In this document: positions 43,106 to 51,741 of the stretch, in pieces
Position numbering within the stretch: the stretch's first letter is position 1
Layout: the number at the start of each line of letters is the position of its first letter
NCBI GenBank assembly: GCA_025056565.1
Contig: JANWWA010000010.1
Span: 50,221-114,220 of the forward strand
DNA from: Chloroherpetonaceae bacterium
GTDB taxonomy: Bacteria; Bacteroidota; Chlorobiia; Chlorobiales; Thermochlorobacteraceae
Length of the DNA: 64,000 bases
Direction of reading: 5' to 3'
The notes under the pieces: model-generated
Database searches by the model: none
Seen by the model: only the letters and a program-made list of their open reading frames with translations
What the model was told of the DNA's origin: nothing
Made by a program: the position numbers and the translations under genes

Positions 43106-44422
43106 ATGAAAGCGTTAGGAGGAAGAAATATCAGGTGGAGATGGGTCGCCTCAGTCTTGGTAACAATGCTGCTGGGTTTTGCTGCCCTAAATGCAGCAGC
43201 ACAAATTCGGCAGACCAACCTGCAAGTTCAGCCTGATTTTGAAGCAAACCTATTTAACTTTCAGGGCGAAAAAGGCGAGAGCATCCTCACGCTCTATGTG
43301 CGCGTCAAATACTCCAAGCTGACCTTCACAAAGAAAGAGGGCACATTTACCGCAATGTATGAGGTAATTGCCAGTTTTCTGGACGAAAAGGGCGCAATGG
43401 TTTGTGAAAAGCTCTGGACGGACACGGTCAGCACACGCGTCTACAGTCAAACAATGTCCAAAGACCTCTCACGCGAAATGAGTTTTAATGTGGAGTTGCC
43501 ACCGGGCAAATATACCGCCGTCGTACAGTTCAGAGACAAGGAATCGGGACGCACCTCTGAGCAGCGCCGTGCGGTGCTGGTCAAGAACTTCAAGCGAGAT
43601 AGGCCTACGCTTTCTTCAATTATGATTGTGCAAACAGAGTTCGACACAGCGGGGAATGTGAGCTATTTCCCGAATCTTTCCTCTGTTGTACCACTCAATG
43701 CCAAAGAGCAGGGACCGCAAATCTACTATGAGATTTACAATACCAACCCAAAGTATGAAACACTGGTGCTGAGGTATGCAATTAGTCATCGCACACGGCG
43801 CGACCAAATTGTAGAAGTCTATCGACGCGGCGTAACCTTAGCTGGCGAGCGCACGCGCGTGCTCGACACCATCAGCAGCCAGAGAATCGGTGGCGGAGAT
43901 TACACACTCTCAATTGGCATTGAAGAGGGTAAAGAGCTACTCGATGAATCCAGTATCACATTTCTTACGCGCATACAAGGCACAAGCTTCTACATCAAAG
44001 ACCTTGACAAAGCGATTGAGCAACTGGAGTATATCGCCAGTTGGGAGGAAATCAGCAAAATGCGTGAAGCCAAAACCAATGACGAAAAGCTGCGGCTCTT
44101 TAACGAGTTTTGGAAACGATATGACCCATCGCCGGGCACAGAAGAAAACGAGTTGCAAGCCGAATACTACGCACGAGTGGAATATGCAAACCAAAACTTT
44201 ACTGGCTATGGCGAAGGCTGGCGCTCCGATATGGGACGCATTTTTATCAAGTATGGAATGCCTGACTTGATTGAACGCCAGCAGCAGGCATTTGGTCAGC
44301 GTCCATATGAGATTTGGGAGTATCAGCAGCACAACCTGCGCCTCATCTTCGTAGATGTCTCAGGCTTTGGCAATTATCGCTTGCTGCGCCCTGAATGGGA
44401 TGCGCGCAATCGCATTCGTTAG
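43106..44422 (+). CDS. Exported GWxTD-domain protein
   Basis: A 438-residue protein with an N-terminal signal segment (about 10-33, LLGFAALNAAAQ). The C-terminal region contains the GWxTD signature in variant form GWRSDMGRIFIKYGMPDLIE followed by YEIWEYQQHNLRLIFVD, characteristic of a poorly understood family common in Chlorobiota, Ignavibacteria and Acidobacteria. The N-terminal half is beta-rich. AGGGAGGGG precedes the ATG. It lies 57 bases after the peptidase gene, so a shared transcript is likely. Function unknown. Confidence 0.85.
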   Translation: MKALGGRNIRWRWVASVLVTMLLGFAALNAAAQIRQTNLQVQPDFEANLFNFQGEKGESILTLYVRVKYSKLTFTKKEGTFTAMYEVIASFLDEKGAMVCEKLWTDTVSTRVYSQTMSKDLSREMSFNVELPPGKYTAVVQFRDKESGRTSEQRRAVLVKNFKRDRPTLSSIMIVQTEFDTAGNVSYFPNLSSVVPLNAKEQGPQIYYEIYNTNPKYETLVLRYAISHRTRRDQIVEVYRRGVTLAGERTRVLDTISSQRIGGGDYTLSIGIEEGKELLDESSITFLTRIQGTSFYIKDLDKAIEQLEYIASWEEISKMREAKTNDEKLRLFNEFWKRYDPSPGTEENELQAEYYARVEYANQNFTGYGEGWRSDMGRIFIKYGMPDLIERQQQAFGQRPYEIWEYQQHNLRLIFVDVSGFGNYRLLRPEWDARNRIR

Positions 44423-44518
44423 CAGCACAGAGTCTAACTGTGCAACTCTCACGAAAAATACCTTTGAGGAAAGCCAGCACCTTTTCATATTTGAGCAGAG
44501 TTCTACTACCGAAAGTGT

Positions 44519-44989
44519 ATGTATCGCAGCTGCATTACAAACTTACATATCTGCAAAGCCAAATGCTGCCAAAACGGCGTGTGGGTCGATGCTGAAGAGG
44601 CAAAGCGCATTGAGGCACAGGTGCTGGCTCGTCCTGAGTTAGCAGACTTGCATGGTAAAGTTCTCTGGAGCGAAGAAGATGAAGATGCAGACTACTTCCC
44701 TTCAGGAAGAGGCGTTGGCACAGCACTTAAGACGCCCGATGGACCGTGCATTTTCTTAGGCGAGGACTACAAGTGCCGCATCTACGAGTTCCGACCTCAC
44801 TTTTGCGCCGATTATCCGCTGATGCATCCTGTCGCTACCAGCAAGCAGCCAGTGATGATCGACAATATGTTCGAGTCTATGCCTGAATGCATCTATCACG
44901 ATATGCTCAAAGCCACGCTGAAATCGATTGAAGAAGAGAAAGCAGCTGAAGCAGCAGCGATGCAAGCTCAGCAAGGGACTACGACTTAA
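44519..44989 (+). CDS. YkgJ-type cysteine-cluster protein
   Basis: A 156-residue protein with eight cysteines in the arrangement seen in the YkgJ family of presumed metal (zinc or iron-sulfur) proteins: Cys5, Cys12, Cys16 and Cys17 at the N-terminus (CKAKCCQNG), and Cys77, Cys86, Cys96 and Cys124 later (GPCIFL, YKCRIYEFRPHFC). The start ATG at 44519 is the only one that keeps the first cysteines. The C-terminus is Glu/Ala/Gln-rich. Its last 11 bases overlap the convergent synthase gene. The molecular role of the family is not known. Confidence 0.85.
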   Translation: MYRSCITNLHICKAKCCQNGVWVDAEEAKRIEAQVLARPELADLHGKVLWSEEDEDADYFPSGRGVGTALKTPDGPCIFLGEDYKCRIYEFRPHFCADYPLMHPVATSKQPVMIDNMFESMPECIYHDMLKATLKSIEEEKAAEAAAMQAQQGTTT

Positions 44990-45869
44990 TCATCAAGGTG
45001 TTGACACGACGGAGTTTCTTGCGTGGAGCAAGCTCGCTGTCATAGACACGCTTAATGCCATCGCCAAGTGCTTTCTCAATGTCACGAATGTTAGAGACAA
45101 GTCGCATCATACCTTGAATTTCAACTGAAGCGGCTTGGTCAGTGCCCCACATCGCTCGGTCAAGCGTGATATGACGCTCTACGAATGTTGCACCCAGTGC
45201 AACAGCTGCCCAAGTTGGAGCAAGCCCCGTTTCATGCCCAGAGTATCCGATAGGACACATTGGAAACTTGGCTTTCAGAGTGTGAATGACACGCAAGTTG
45301 AGTTCCTCAGGCGGGCAAGGGTAGGTAGAGGTCGAGTGCGCAATGAGGAGATTATCGGTGCCCAAGAGTTCAACAGCAGCTTCAATTTCTTCCATTGAAG
45401 ACATTCCCGTTGAGAGAATAATTGGTTTGCCAGTTGCGCGCGTTTTGCGCAAAAGCTCAGCATCGGTAAGCGACGCAGAGGCAATCTTGTAGCAAGGTGG
45501 GTCGAACTGCTCAATGAAGTCGACGGCTTCTTCGTCCCAACACGAAGCAAACCACATAATCCCGCGCTCTTTGCAATGGCGGTCAATTTCTGCATACTGT
45601 TCAGCGTTAAACTCGACCTTGTGCCGATATTCAATGTAAGTAAGCCGCCCCCAAGGTGTATCGCGTTCAATATGCCACTGGTCCTTGGGCACGCAAAGCT
45701 CGGGCGTGCGCTTCTGAAACTTAACAGCGTCACACCCCGCTAAGATGGCGCCATCAATTAGTTTTTTAGCCAGCTGAACCGAGCCGTTGTGATTGATGCC
45801 GATTTCAGCAATCACAAAAACTGGCTCACCATCGCCGACTTTACGGTGTCCAATTTGAACAGTTGCCAT
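44979..45869 (-). CDS. NeuB-family sialic-acid-type synthase lacking the SAF domain
   Basis: A 296-residue enzyme condensing phosphoenolpyruvate with an N-acetylmannosamine-type sugar to give a nonulosonic acid (sialic, pseudaminic or legionaminic). The barrel motifs are present: FVIAEIGINHNGS (residues 18-30), AVKFQKR, KIASASLTD, ILSTGMSSMEEI, HSTSTYPCP, GYSGHETG and VERHITLD. NeuB proteins are usually about 340-350 residues with a C-terminal antifreeze-like SAF domain that completes the partner subunit's active site; this protein stops right after KKLRRVNTLM, so the SAF part is missing. The downstream DNA encodes another gene, so this is not a simple frameshift. Related aldolase-type activities are possible. 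Confidence 0.85.
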   Translation of the reverse strand: MATVQIGHRKVGDGEPVFVIAEIGINHNGSVQLAKKLIDGAILAGCDAVKFQKRTPELCVPKDQWHIERDTPWGRLTYIEYRHKVEFNAEQYAEIDRHCKERGIMWFASCWDEEAVDFIEQFDPPCYKIASASLTDAELLRKTRATGKPIILSTGMSSMEEIEAAVELLGTDNLLIAHSTSTYPCPPEELNLRVIHTLKAKFPMCPIGYSGHETGLAPTWAAVALGATFVERHITLDRAMWGTDQAASVEIQGMMRLVSNIRDIEKALGDGIKRVYDSELAPRKKLRRVNTLMIKS

Positions 45870-46074
45870 ACTTTCCCTGAAAAATTTGGTTAGATAGCCC
45901 TGAGATAGCTTGAAACCCGCCTCTCCCTCCGAGAGACTAAGTAGTGAAAGTCCAAAGTTAGGCGTTTTTACCTGAAATTTACTAATCGTGATAGGCGTGC
46001 AGTAAAGTGTGCGGTCAAGTTCACCCGCAATTCAGAGACTGTGCAGATTGGTGAGAGAACTTAGCGCTGCGGAC

Positions 46075-46108
46075 TTGGCATAGCAGTGAAACTTTCTTAG
46101 CTTTCACT
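46075..46108 (+). promoter_or_regulatory. Candidate promoter overlapped by an inverted repeat
   Basis: TTGGCA (46075-46080) is followed 17 bases later by a weak -10 TAGCTT (46098-46103). An inverted repeat AGTGAAA / TTTCACT (46085-46091, 46102-46108) covers the -10 element, a position where a repressor would block transcription of the lipoprotein cluster. Inferred. Confidence 0.3.
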
Positions 46109-46148
46109 TTGTAGAAAGTCAGTGATTCTGCTCACGGAGGTTACCCAT

Positions 46149-46982
46149 ATGTCTCGCGCTCGCCTTCTGCTGCTTTTGCTGCTGCCTGCACTCATCTTAA
46201 CAGGTTGTTACACCCAGTTTTTTGCCGATGAAGAGGTCTACCAAGCAAGCGAGCGTAATGAAAAAGCAATGCAGTCTGAAGGCACAACGATTGTAATTGA
46301 TGAATACTTTGCACCAGCGCCTTATTTTGGCTCACAGTGGTTCTGGGGAGACTTTTGGTATGAGCCATGGTTTGATCCATTTTTTGCGTCGCCTTGGAGG
46401 TCAGTTGGCATAGGTTGGTGGGCGCCGTATTGGCGATGGAACGGGAATGCTTACTGGGGCTGGGCGCCCTACTGGGCGTGGTCTGGCTGGGTCTGGAATC
46501 CAGCTTGGGTGTGGGGCAATCCAACTATCGGCAATTGGGTGTGGGTGCCAAGTGTTGTAACGCCATCGGTGCAGCTAAGACAAGCACGAGTGGCAGGTAG
46601 GTTGCGGTTCGCAGTACCTGAGAATGATGAGACGATACCGCCGCCGAGTGTGGTAACACCCCCTGCAAACGACAATAGTGTGCAGCGTCGGCTAAGCTCA
46701 GAGTCCAGCGCTGTGCCAGCAGGTGCAATGCCTCTTGAAAAGACGCAGAAACGCACCAGACGCATTGAACCAGACAGCTATGCGCTTCCTTACCAGCCCA
46801 CACCAAGCACAGCCTCTGAGCGCAAAGGTGCACCTTACCCACATCTATTTAGGCAAGAGTTGCGCACTCGAAGTGGCTACTACGAAACAAGCGGCTCAGG
46901 GAGTGGGGCAGGTTTGCGAAGCAGTTCGTCAAGTGGAAGCACAGGAGGAAGCACACGCTCATCAGGTCGAACTCGTGAATAA
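46149..46982 (+). CDS. Tryptophan-rich lipoprotein with SGRTR tail
   Basis: A 277-residue predicted lipoprotein (lipobox LTGC, Cys20). The ATG at 46149 is chosen: GGAGG lies eight bases before it. Residues about 55-140 are extremely rich in Trp, Gly, Pro and aromatic residues (for example WFWGDFWYEPWFDPFF and WNGNAYWGWAPYW), a type of segment seen in some envelope proteins. The rest is Ser/Thr/Gly/Pro-rich and ends SSGRTRE. The same SGRTR ending occurs in the next protein. No family match is claimed. A structural surface or OM-associated role is possible. Confidence 0.78.
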   Translation: MSRARLLLLLLLPALILTGCYTQFFADEEVYQASERNEKAMQSEGTTIVIDEYFAPAPYFGSQWFWGDFWYEPWFDPFFASPWRSVGIGWWAPYWRWNGNAYWGWAPYWAWSGWVWNPAWVWGNPTIGNWVWVPSVVTPSVQLRQARVAGRLRFAVPENDETIPPPSVVTPPANDNSVQRRLSSESSAVPAGAMPLEKTQKRTRRIEPDSYALPYQPTPSTASERKGAPYPHLFRQELRTRSGYYETSGSGSGAGLRSSSSSGSTGGSTRSSGRTRE

Positions 46983-46995
46983 AGCGTGCTTTGAT

Positions 46996-47640
46996 ATGAA
47001 AGTGAAGGTTGTGCAAGGACTTTTGCTGCTCTCTATGCTTGCAGTAACGGGATGCATAGGCTACACGATGTGGTCTCACCCTGAGGTTGAAGTCTATGAT
47101 GAAGCACTGCAAGCATATATGCTTGAGAGGGTAACCGTAACAGCAAATTGTCGAAGTTGCCACAGCAATCAGCATGACCAATTTGGCACATACGCACAAC
47201 TCTTTTTTCAGCAAGATTCGCTGTCACTCTCGAAGAAAGACACCCTTCGTACTTGTCTATCCCCATCTGAGCTGCGCGGTTATGAGAACTACCAGCATTC
47301 GGACTGGGGGAAATACTACTACGCCGTGTGGTGGTTCAATCCAATCGTAGTTGAACAGGCATCTAACGGCACGATGGAAATAATCAATCTGACGCCCTCT
47401 CTGACTGAGCGACTGCGACAAAGCCCACTAGTGAGTCGAAGGCGCTGGGACGCAGTGCCAAACAGCACGGACACTTCGGCAAGCACCCGCACCTCGACGG
47501 CAGCGCCACCCACAAAGGCTGACCCGCCTACTCAGGGAGAGCGACGCACTACATCTGGTGAGGGCGCAAACACGCGTGCCAATCAAAATGAGTCCTCTGC
47601 TGACCCAGCCACTCGTGAATCAGGACGAACCCGCAAGTAA
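46996..47640 (+). CDS. Lipoprotein with a CxxCH motif and SGRTR tail
   Basis: A 214-residue predicted lipoprotein with lipobox VTGC (Cys20), the same position as in the upstream protein. I start at the ATG at 46996, 13 bases after the preceding stop, because everything upstream in frame overlaps that gene. Residues 52-56 read CRSCH, a potential c-type haem attachment or zinc site, followed by an aromatic segment (YYYAVWWFNP) and a long Ser/Thr/Pro/Gly low-complexity tail ending ESGRTRK. A single CxxCH in a 214-residue protein is not proof of a cytochrome. Function unknown. Confidence 0.72.
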   Translation: MKVKVVQGLLLLSMLAVTGCIGYTMWSHPEVEVYDEALQAYMLERVTVTANCRSCHSNQHDQFGTYAQLFFQQDSLSLSKKDTLRTCLSPSELRGYENYQHSDWGKYYYAVWWFNPIVVEQASNGTMEIINLTPSLTERLRQSPLVSRRRWDAVPNSTDTSASTRTSTAAPPTKADPPTQGERRTTSGEGANTRANQNESSADPATRESGRTRK

Positions 47641-47649
47641 AGCAATGCA

Positions 47650-49149
47650 ATGCAAACTGCGCAGACTATGATGCGTATCCGAGTTATCCTCACTGCTCTA
47701 ATGCTCTGCAGCGCGGTGCAGTTCGCATATGCACAAAATGAGTTAGATGCTTTACGTCAAGCCCAGACCAGCTATGGAGTAGGTGCAAGGGCTATTGCGT
47801 TAGGGGCTGCTTACAGCGCTATTGCAAACGATTACGCAGCCACGCTCTTTAATCCTGCGGGGCTGGGACAAATCAAGCGCCTTGAAGCGAATCTTGGCTT
47901 TGATTTCTTTCAATACAGTGCGGACGCACTTTACCTCAATGCTTCCAACAGCGCAACGCACTCTGGCAATGGGCTAAACAGTATTGGCTTGGTCTTTCCC
48001 GTCCCAACCTATCGGGGCAGCTTTGTCTTGGCTGCAGGCTACAATCGGCTGCGCAATTTCCGAGCGGCACAAAATGCGACGGCACTGAATCCATCAGGTA
48101 GCATTAGCGATTGGTTTTTGACCTTTACGCCGCGTTTTGATGCGCAAGGTCGGATTCAGCTCGTGGATGTAGGGGCATTAGCATTCAATCACTACCTCAT
48201 AAACGACCAAAATGGTCGATACGTCAATCCCGTTATCAATCGAGGGCAGGTGCTGCAAAGCTCATCGCTACTGGAAGATGGTAGCAGCAGTGCATTTGTG
48301 CTATCAGCCGCAATTGAAATTGCGCCAGCTTTGTTTATAGGCGGCACGCTAAACCTGCTCGGCTCACGCTACACATTTAATCGGGATTTTACAGAACGCG
48401 ATGAACAGAACCTTTATCCCAACTTCATTTCACTGACGCTCTCTGAAAACTTTGAGACTGAAGCCAGAGGCATCAGTGTGAAAGCAGGAATGCTCTATCG
48501 TGCTGACCAGCACTGGCGACTGGGCTTGACGATTGAATCGCCAACATCGTTAGAGCTGAAAGACCGATTCAACACGCGCTTGCAGACGCGTTATGAGCGT
48601 CCACCCAATGGCGCAACGCGCAATACCTTCGACGACGCTTTACCAACTGGGGAGTTTGAGTATCGCTTGCAGACGCCATGGGTGTTTGGTGCCAGCATTG
48701 CGTTTGAGAGCAGTTTCCTTACGATAGCCACCAACTTGAACTATCGCGACTGGACACAACTCTCCTACTCAAGTGATGATGCATCACTTGCACGTGTCAA
48801 TCGCGTCATTCTATCTGACCTGCAAGGTGCATTTGGAGCAGCCATAGGCTTGGAAATTCACCCAAGTGCTTTCCCTTTGCGCCTATGCGGCAGCTACGCT
48901 GTTGAGCAATCACCTTTTCGCTACCGTCTTTCAGAAAATCCAAATGAGAAAATTGCAACCTCGCTGGCTGATGTACGCCAAACATTTGGCATAGGGGTAG
49001 GCTTCCTAATCCAGCAAACGGTGGCAATTGATATAGCTTATCTCGTTACGACGCAAACGGCTCAAGGGCGACTCTACAGCGGCTCTCGCATCGTTTCGGA
49101 GACAATCCGCAACACAAATGTGATAATGACGGCAAGTTTCAGATTCTAA
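47650..49149 (+). CDS. FadL/PorV-like outer-membrane barrel protein
   Basis: A 499-residue exported protein (signal about 1-29, FAYAQN) with an OM beta-barrel pattern. The segment SYGVGARAIALGAAYSAIAN followed by DYAATLFNPAGLG matches the G-R-A-ALG-A-Y-A-A-D-NPAG consensus of OmpP1/FadL and the related PorV/UPF0164 proteins. It ends in an aromatic residue (ASFRF). It starts nine bases after the CxxCH lipoprotein. PorV proteins carry T9SS cargo to the attachment complex and FadL proteins import lipids; this sequence alone does not decide. ATG at 47674 (MRIRV) is an alternative start. Confidence 0.82.
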   Translation: MQTAQTMMRIRVILTALMLCSAVQFAYAQNELDALRQAQTSYGVGARAIALGAAYSAIANDYAATLFNPAGLGQIKRLEANLGFDFFQYSADALYLNASNSATHSGNGLNSIGLVFPVPTYRGSFVLAAGYNRLRNFRAAQNATALNPSGSISDWFLTFTPRFDAQGRIQLVDVGALAFNHYLINDQNGRYVNPVINRGQVLQSSSLLEDGSSSAFVLSAAIEIAPALFIGGTLNLLGSRYTFNRDFTERDEQNLYPNFISLTLSENFETEARGISVKAGMLYRADQHWRLGLTIESPTSLELKDRFNTRLQTRYERPPNGATRNTFDDALPTGEFEYRLQTPWVFGASIAFESSFLTIATNLNYRDWTQLSYSSDDASLARVNRVILSDLQGAFGAAIGLEIHPSAFPLRLCGSYAVEQSPFRYRLSENPNEKIATSLADVRQTFGIGVGFLIQQTVAIDIAYLVTTQTAQGRLYSGSRIVSETIRNTNVIMTASFRF

Positions 49150-49331
49150 GGCAGTAATTGGAATAGGAGTAGCTTTGAGGAGTCTCTCCCACTTTTTCTA
49201 AATGAGCATTCACAGCGATAGCTATCCTGCACCTCACTTTTTAGACATTCTCCAAAGAAGCAGAAAAGCATTGCAGGAAAAAAGGATTTCGCTAAGTTGC
49301 GCCCGTTCAAAACCTTAACCACACAAAAGCG

Positions 49332-50507
49332 ATGCAAGAAGTTTTTCTTGTAAGTGCCGTACGAACCCCCATTGCAAGCTTTCAAGGTGCATTTGCTACA
49401 AAGAGTGCAACTGAGCTGGGGGCGATTGTCGTCCGAGAAGCAGTCAGGCGGGCTGGCATTACTCCAGAAGAAGTGCAGGAATGCATTATGGGAAATGTGC
49501 TTCCTGCTGGATTAGGGCAAGCCCCTGCGCGACAGGCAGCAATTTTCGGTGGGCTGCCTGTTACGGTCGAGGCACTCACGATTAACAAAATGTGTGGCTC
49601 TGGACTGAAAGCAATTATGCTCGCTTCGCAAGCAGTGGCACTGGGCGATGCAGACATTATTGTCGCAGGCGGAATGGAATCTATGACCAACGCACCCTAT
49701 CTCTTGCTCAAAGCACGAAGTGGCTACCGATATGGCAATGGTGAATTGATTGACAGTATGCAATACGATGGGCTGTTCGATGTCTACAACAAGTTCCTGA
49801 TGGGAAATGCAGCAGAACTCTGTGCCAAAGAGTGTGGTATTCCACGTGAAGCCCAAGATGAATTTACAGTGCTAAGCTACACACGTGCATTGAAGGCTCA
49901 AAAGGAAGGCTGGTTTAATGATGAAATTGTGGCCGTAGAGTGGGAAGAAAAAGGCAAAAAGATGGGGCTTGCCGAAGACGAGGAGCCAAAAAACTTCCGA
50001 CCTGAGAAGATTCCAACGCTAAAGCCAGTGTTTGAAAAAGATGGCACAGTTACAGCTGCAAATGCATCTAAAATTAATGATGGAGCCGCAGCAGTGGTGG
50101 TAGCCTCAGGTGAAGTGGTGCGCAAAAAAGGTCTGAAAGCCTTCGCAAAGGTAGTCGCATTTGCTTCTGCAGCGAAGCGACCAGAACACTTCACCACCGC
50201 CCCGATTGATGCAATTCCAAAGGTGCTGCAAAAAGCTGGAATGAGAATGGATGATATTGACTTGTTTGAGGTCAATGAAGCCTTTGCCGTAGTAGCACTG
50301 GCTGCAAAGAAAGCACTTTGCATTCCCGAAGAGAAGCTCAATGTAAATGGCGGGGCAGTTGCGCTGGGACATCCAATCGGGGCAAGTGGTGCGAGAATTC
50401 TCACCACACTCCTCTATGCTCTAAAGCATCGTGGTTTAAAACGAGGGCTTGCTGCAATCTGCTTAGGTGGTGGAGAAGCCTGTGCAATGATTGTAGAACT
50501 TGTCTAA
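49332..50507 (+). CDS. Acetyl-CoA C-acetyltransferase (thiolase)
   Basis: A 391-residue degradative/biosynthetic thiolase that condenses or cleaves acetyl-CoA and acetoacetyl-CoA. The acyl-accepting Cys88 (INKMCGSGLKA), the proton-relay GHPIGASGARI and CLGGGEACAM with the second cysteine, and FEVNEAFA are all present. Length is standard. No Shine-Dalgarno is obvious upstream. The next gene, a ferredoxin, is separated by 147 bases. It could serve ketone or short-chain acyl breakdown or synthesis. Confidence 0.95.
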   Translation: MQEVFLVSAVRTPIASFQGAFATKSATELGAIVVREAVRRAGITPEEVQECIMGNVLPAGLGQAPARQAAIFGGLPVTVEALTINKMCGSGLKAIMLASQAVALGDADIIVAGGMESMTNAPYLLLKARSGYRYGNGELIDSMQYDGLFDVYNKFLMGNAAELCAKECGIPREAQDEFTVLSYTRALKAQKEGWFNDEIVAVEWEEKGKKMGLAEDEEPKNFRPEKIPTLKPVFEKDGTVTAANASKINDGAAAVVVASGEVVRKKGLKAFAKVVAFASAAKRPEHFTTAPIDAIPKVLQKAGMRMDDIDLFEVNEAFAVVALAAKKALCIPEEKLNVNGGAVALGHPIGASGARILTTLLYALKHRGLKRGLAAICLGGGEACAMIVELV

Positions 50508-50642
50508 ACAAGCACTTGGGAAAACTTTTATTAAACAAAATTCTTTTACTATTGCGCAAATAAAGGCAAGAAAAGCGCGGTAAATGCATCGGATTTTTGA
50601 AAAGGATTTTACAAACACCTCAATCTTCAACCAAAACTCTAA

Positions 50643-50966
<324 letters not shown>

Positions 50967-50992
50967 GTCCCGCTCTGTGCAAAGAAAACACA

Positions 50993-51030
50993 AAAAGCGA
51001 TTCCACTTTCTGGAATCGCTTTTCTTTTTT
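50993..51030 (+). terminator. Rho-independent terminator of the ferredoxin gene
   Basis: AAAAGCGATTCCA (50993-51005) and TGGAATCGCTTTT (51011-51023) pair perfectly around a 5-base loop, followed by CTTTTTT. This is a textbook terminator. Confidence 0.95.
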
Positions 51031-51067
51031 TAAGGAAAACGCCCAAAAACAGGGGAACATAGCTTAG

Positions 51068-51141
51068 TGGTCCCTGTAGGACTTGAACCTACGACCAAGC
51101 GATTATGAGTCGCCTGCTCTAACCAACTGAGCTAAGGGACC
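51068..51141 (-). tRNA. ileX: tRNA-Ile2, anticodon CAU (read as LAU after lysidine modification)
   Basis: The minus strand folds into a complete cloverleaf of 74 bases with acceptor GGTCCCT/AGGGACC, TPsiC loop TTCAAGT and no encoded CCA. The anticodon loop CTCATAA gives CAU. The anticodon arm and neighbours AGCAGGCGACTCATAATCGC match bacterial tRNA-Ile(CAU) closely, whereas initiator tRNA would have a C1-A72 mismatch and elongator tRNA-Met a different arm. It therefore decodes AUA after TilS adds lysidine; elongator Met is less likely. Confidence 0.88.
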
Positions 51142-51160
51142 GTTAAGGAGAGAGAGTTAA

Positions 51161-51188
51161 AGATAACGCTCAGGCAGGGTTTCTACAA
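51161..51188 (-). promoter_or_regulatory. Candidate tRNA promoter
   Basis: On the minus strand TTGTAG (51188-51183) and TTATCT (51166-51161) are 16 bases apart, placing initiation near 51154, about 13 bases before the mature tRNA 5' end. Inferred. Confidence 0.4.
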
Positions 51189-51358
51189 AGCCAGCAAGAG
51201 TATTGCCGAATGAATGCGAACAGTGTAGAAGCGTGATGTCTGAGCGTGCCCTTAGTTTTGGGCTGGCAAGAAACTACTCGTCCCCGAGAGAAAAACAAGG
51301 ATAAACTCACCTAACGGAAGTGAGGCGGTTTTCATAAATTTGCCGTTTTAAGCAAACA

Positions 51359-51739
51359 ATGAGTCTTGATGAGTACTACACTGCTTTTCTGAAAGGTATT
51401 GAGGAATACAACGAGGCAAGGTTCTTCGAATGCCACGACACTTGGGAAGAAATCTGGCACGAGATATACGGAAGCGACAAAAAGTTTCTCCACGGTTTGA
51501 TTCAGACCGCAATCGGGTTATATCACTTTACGAGTCGCAATCCGAAAGGGGCACGCTCAATGTTTGCCAAAGCGTTTGCAAAGCTGGAAGGCTACCAGCC
51601 AAGCTATCGTGGCATTGCGGTCAGTGCTTTACTGCGCCATATTGAACGGTATTGCATACCAGTGATTGAGCAGATGGAGCGAGGTGAAGCCGTTACGCTC
51701 ACGCCAGATATGTTGCCAAAACTATACTTGCAACAGTAA
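51359..51739 (+). CDS. DUF309 family protein
   Basis: A 126-residue soluble helical protein. The DUF309 signature F-x-G-x5-F-x-E-x-H-D-x-WE-x-x-W appears as FLKGIEEYNEARFFECHD followed by TWEEIWHE, and FLHGLIQTAIGLYHF is the second conserved helix. The conserved Glu and His residues suggest a metal or catalytic site, but no function is established for the family. It ends two bases before the cysS start, so translation of the two is probably coupled; the relation to tRNA charging is unknown. Confidence 0.9.
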   Translation: MSLDEYYTAFLKGIEEYNEARFFECHDTWEEIWHEIYGSDKKFLHGLIQTAIGLYHFTSRNPKGARSMFAKAFAKLEGYQPSYRGIAVSALLRHIERYCIPVIEQMERGEAVTLTPDMLPKLYLQQ

Positions 51740-51741
51740 GT

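Noticed and set aside
46723..46995. N-terminal extension of the CxxCH lipoprotein
   Set aside because: The extension overlaps the Trp-rich lipoprotein gene and would bury the signal peptide and lipobox.
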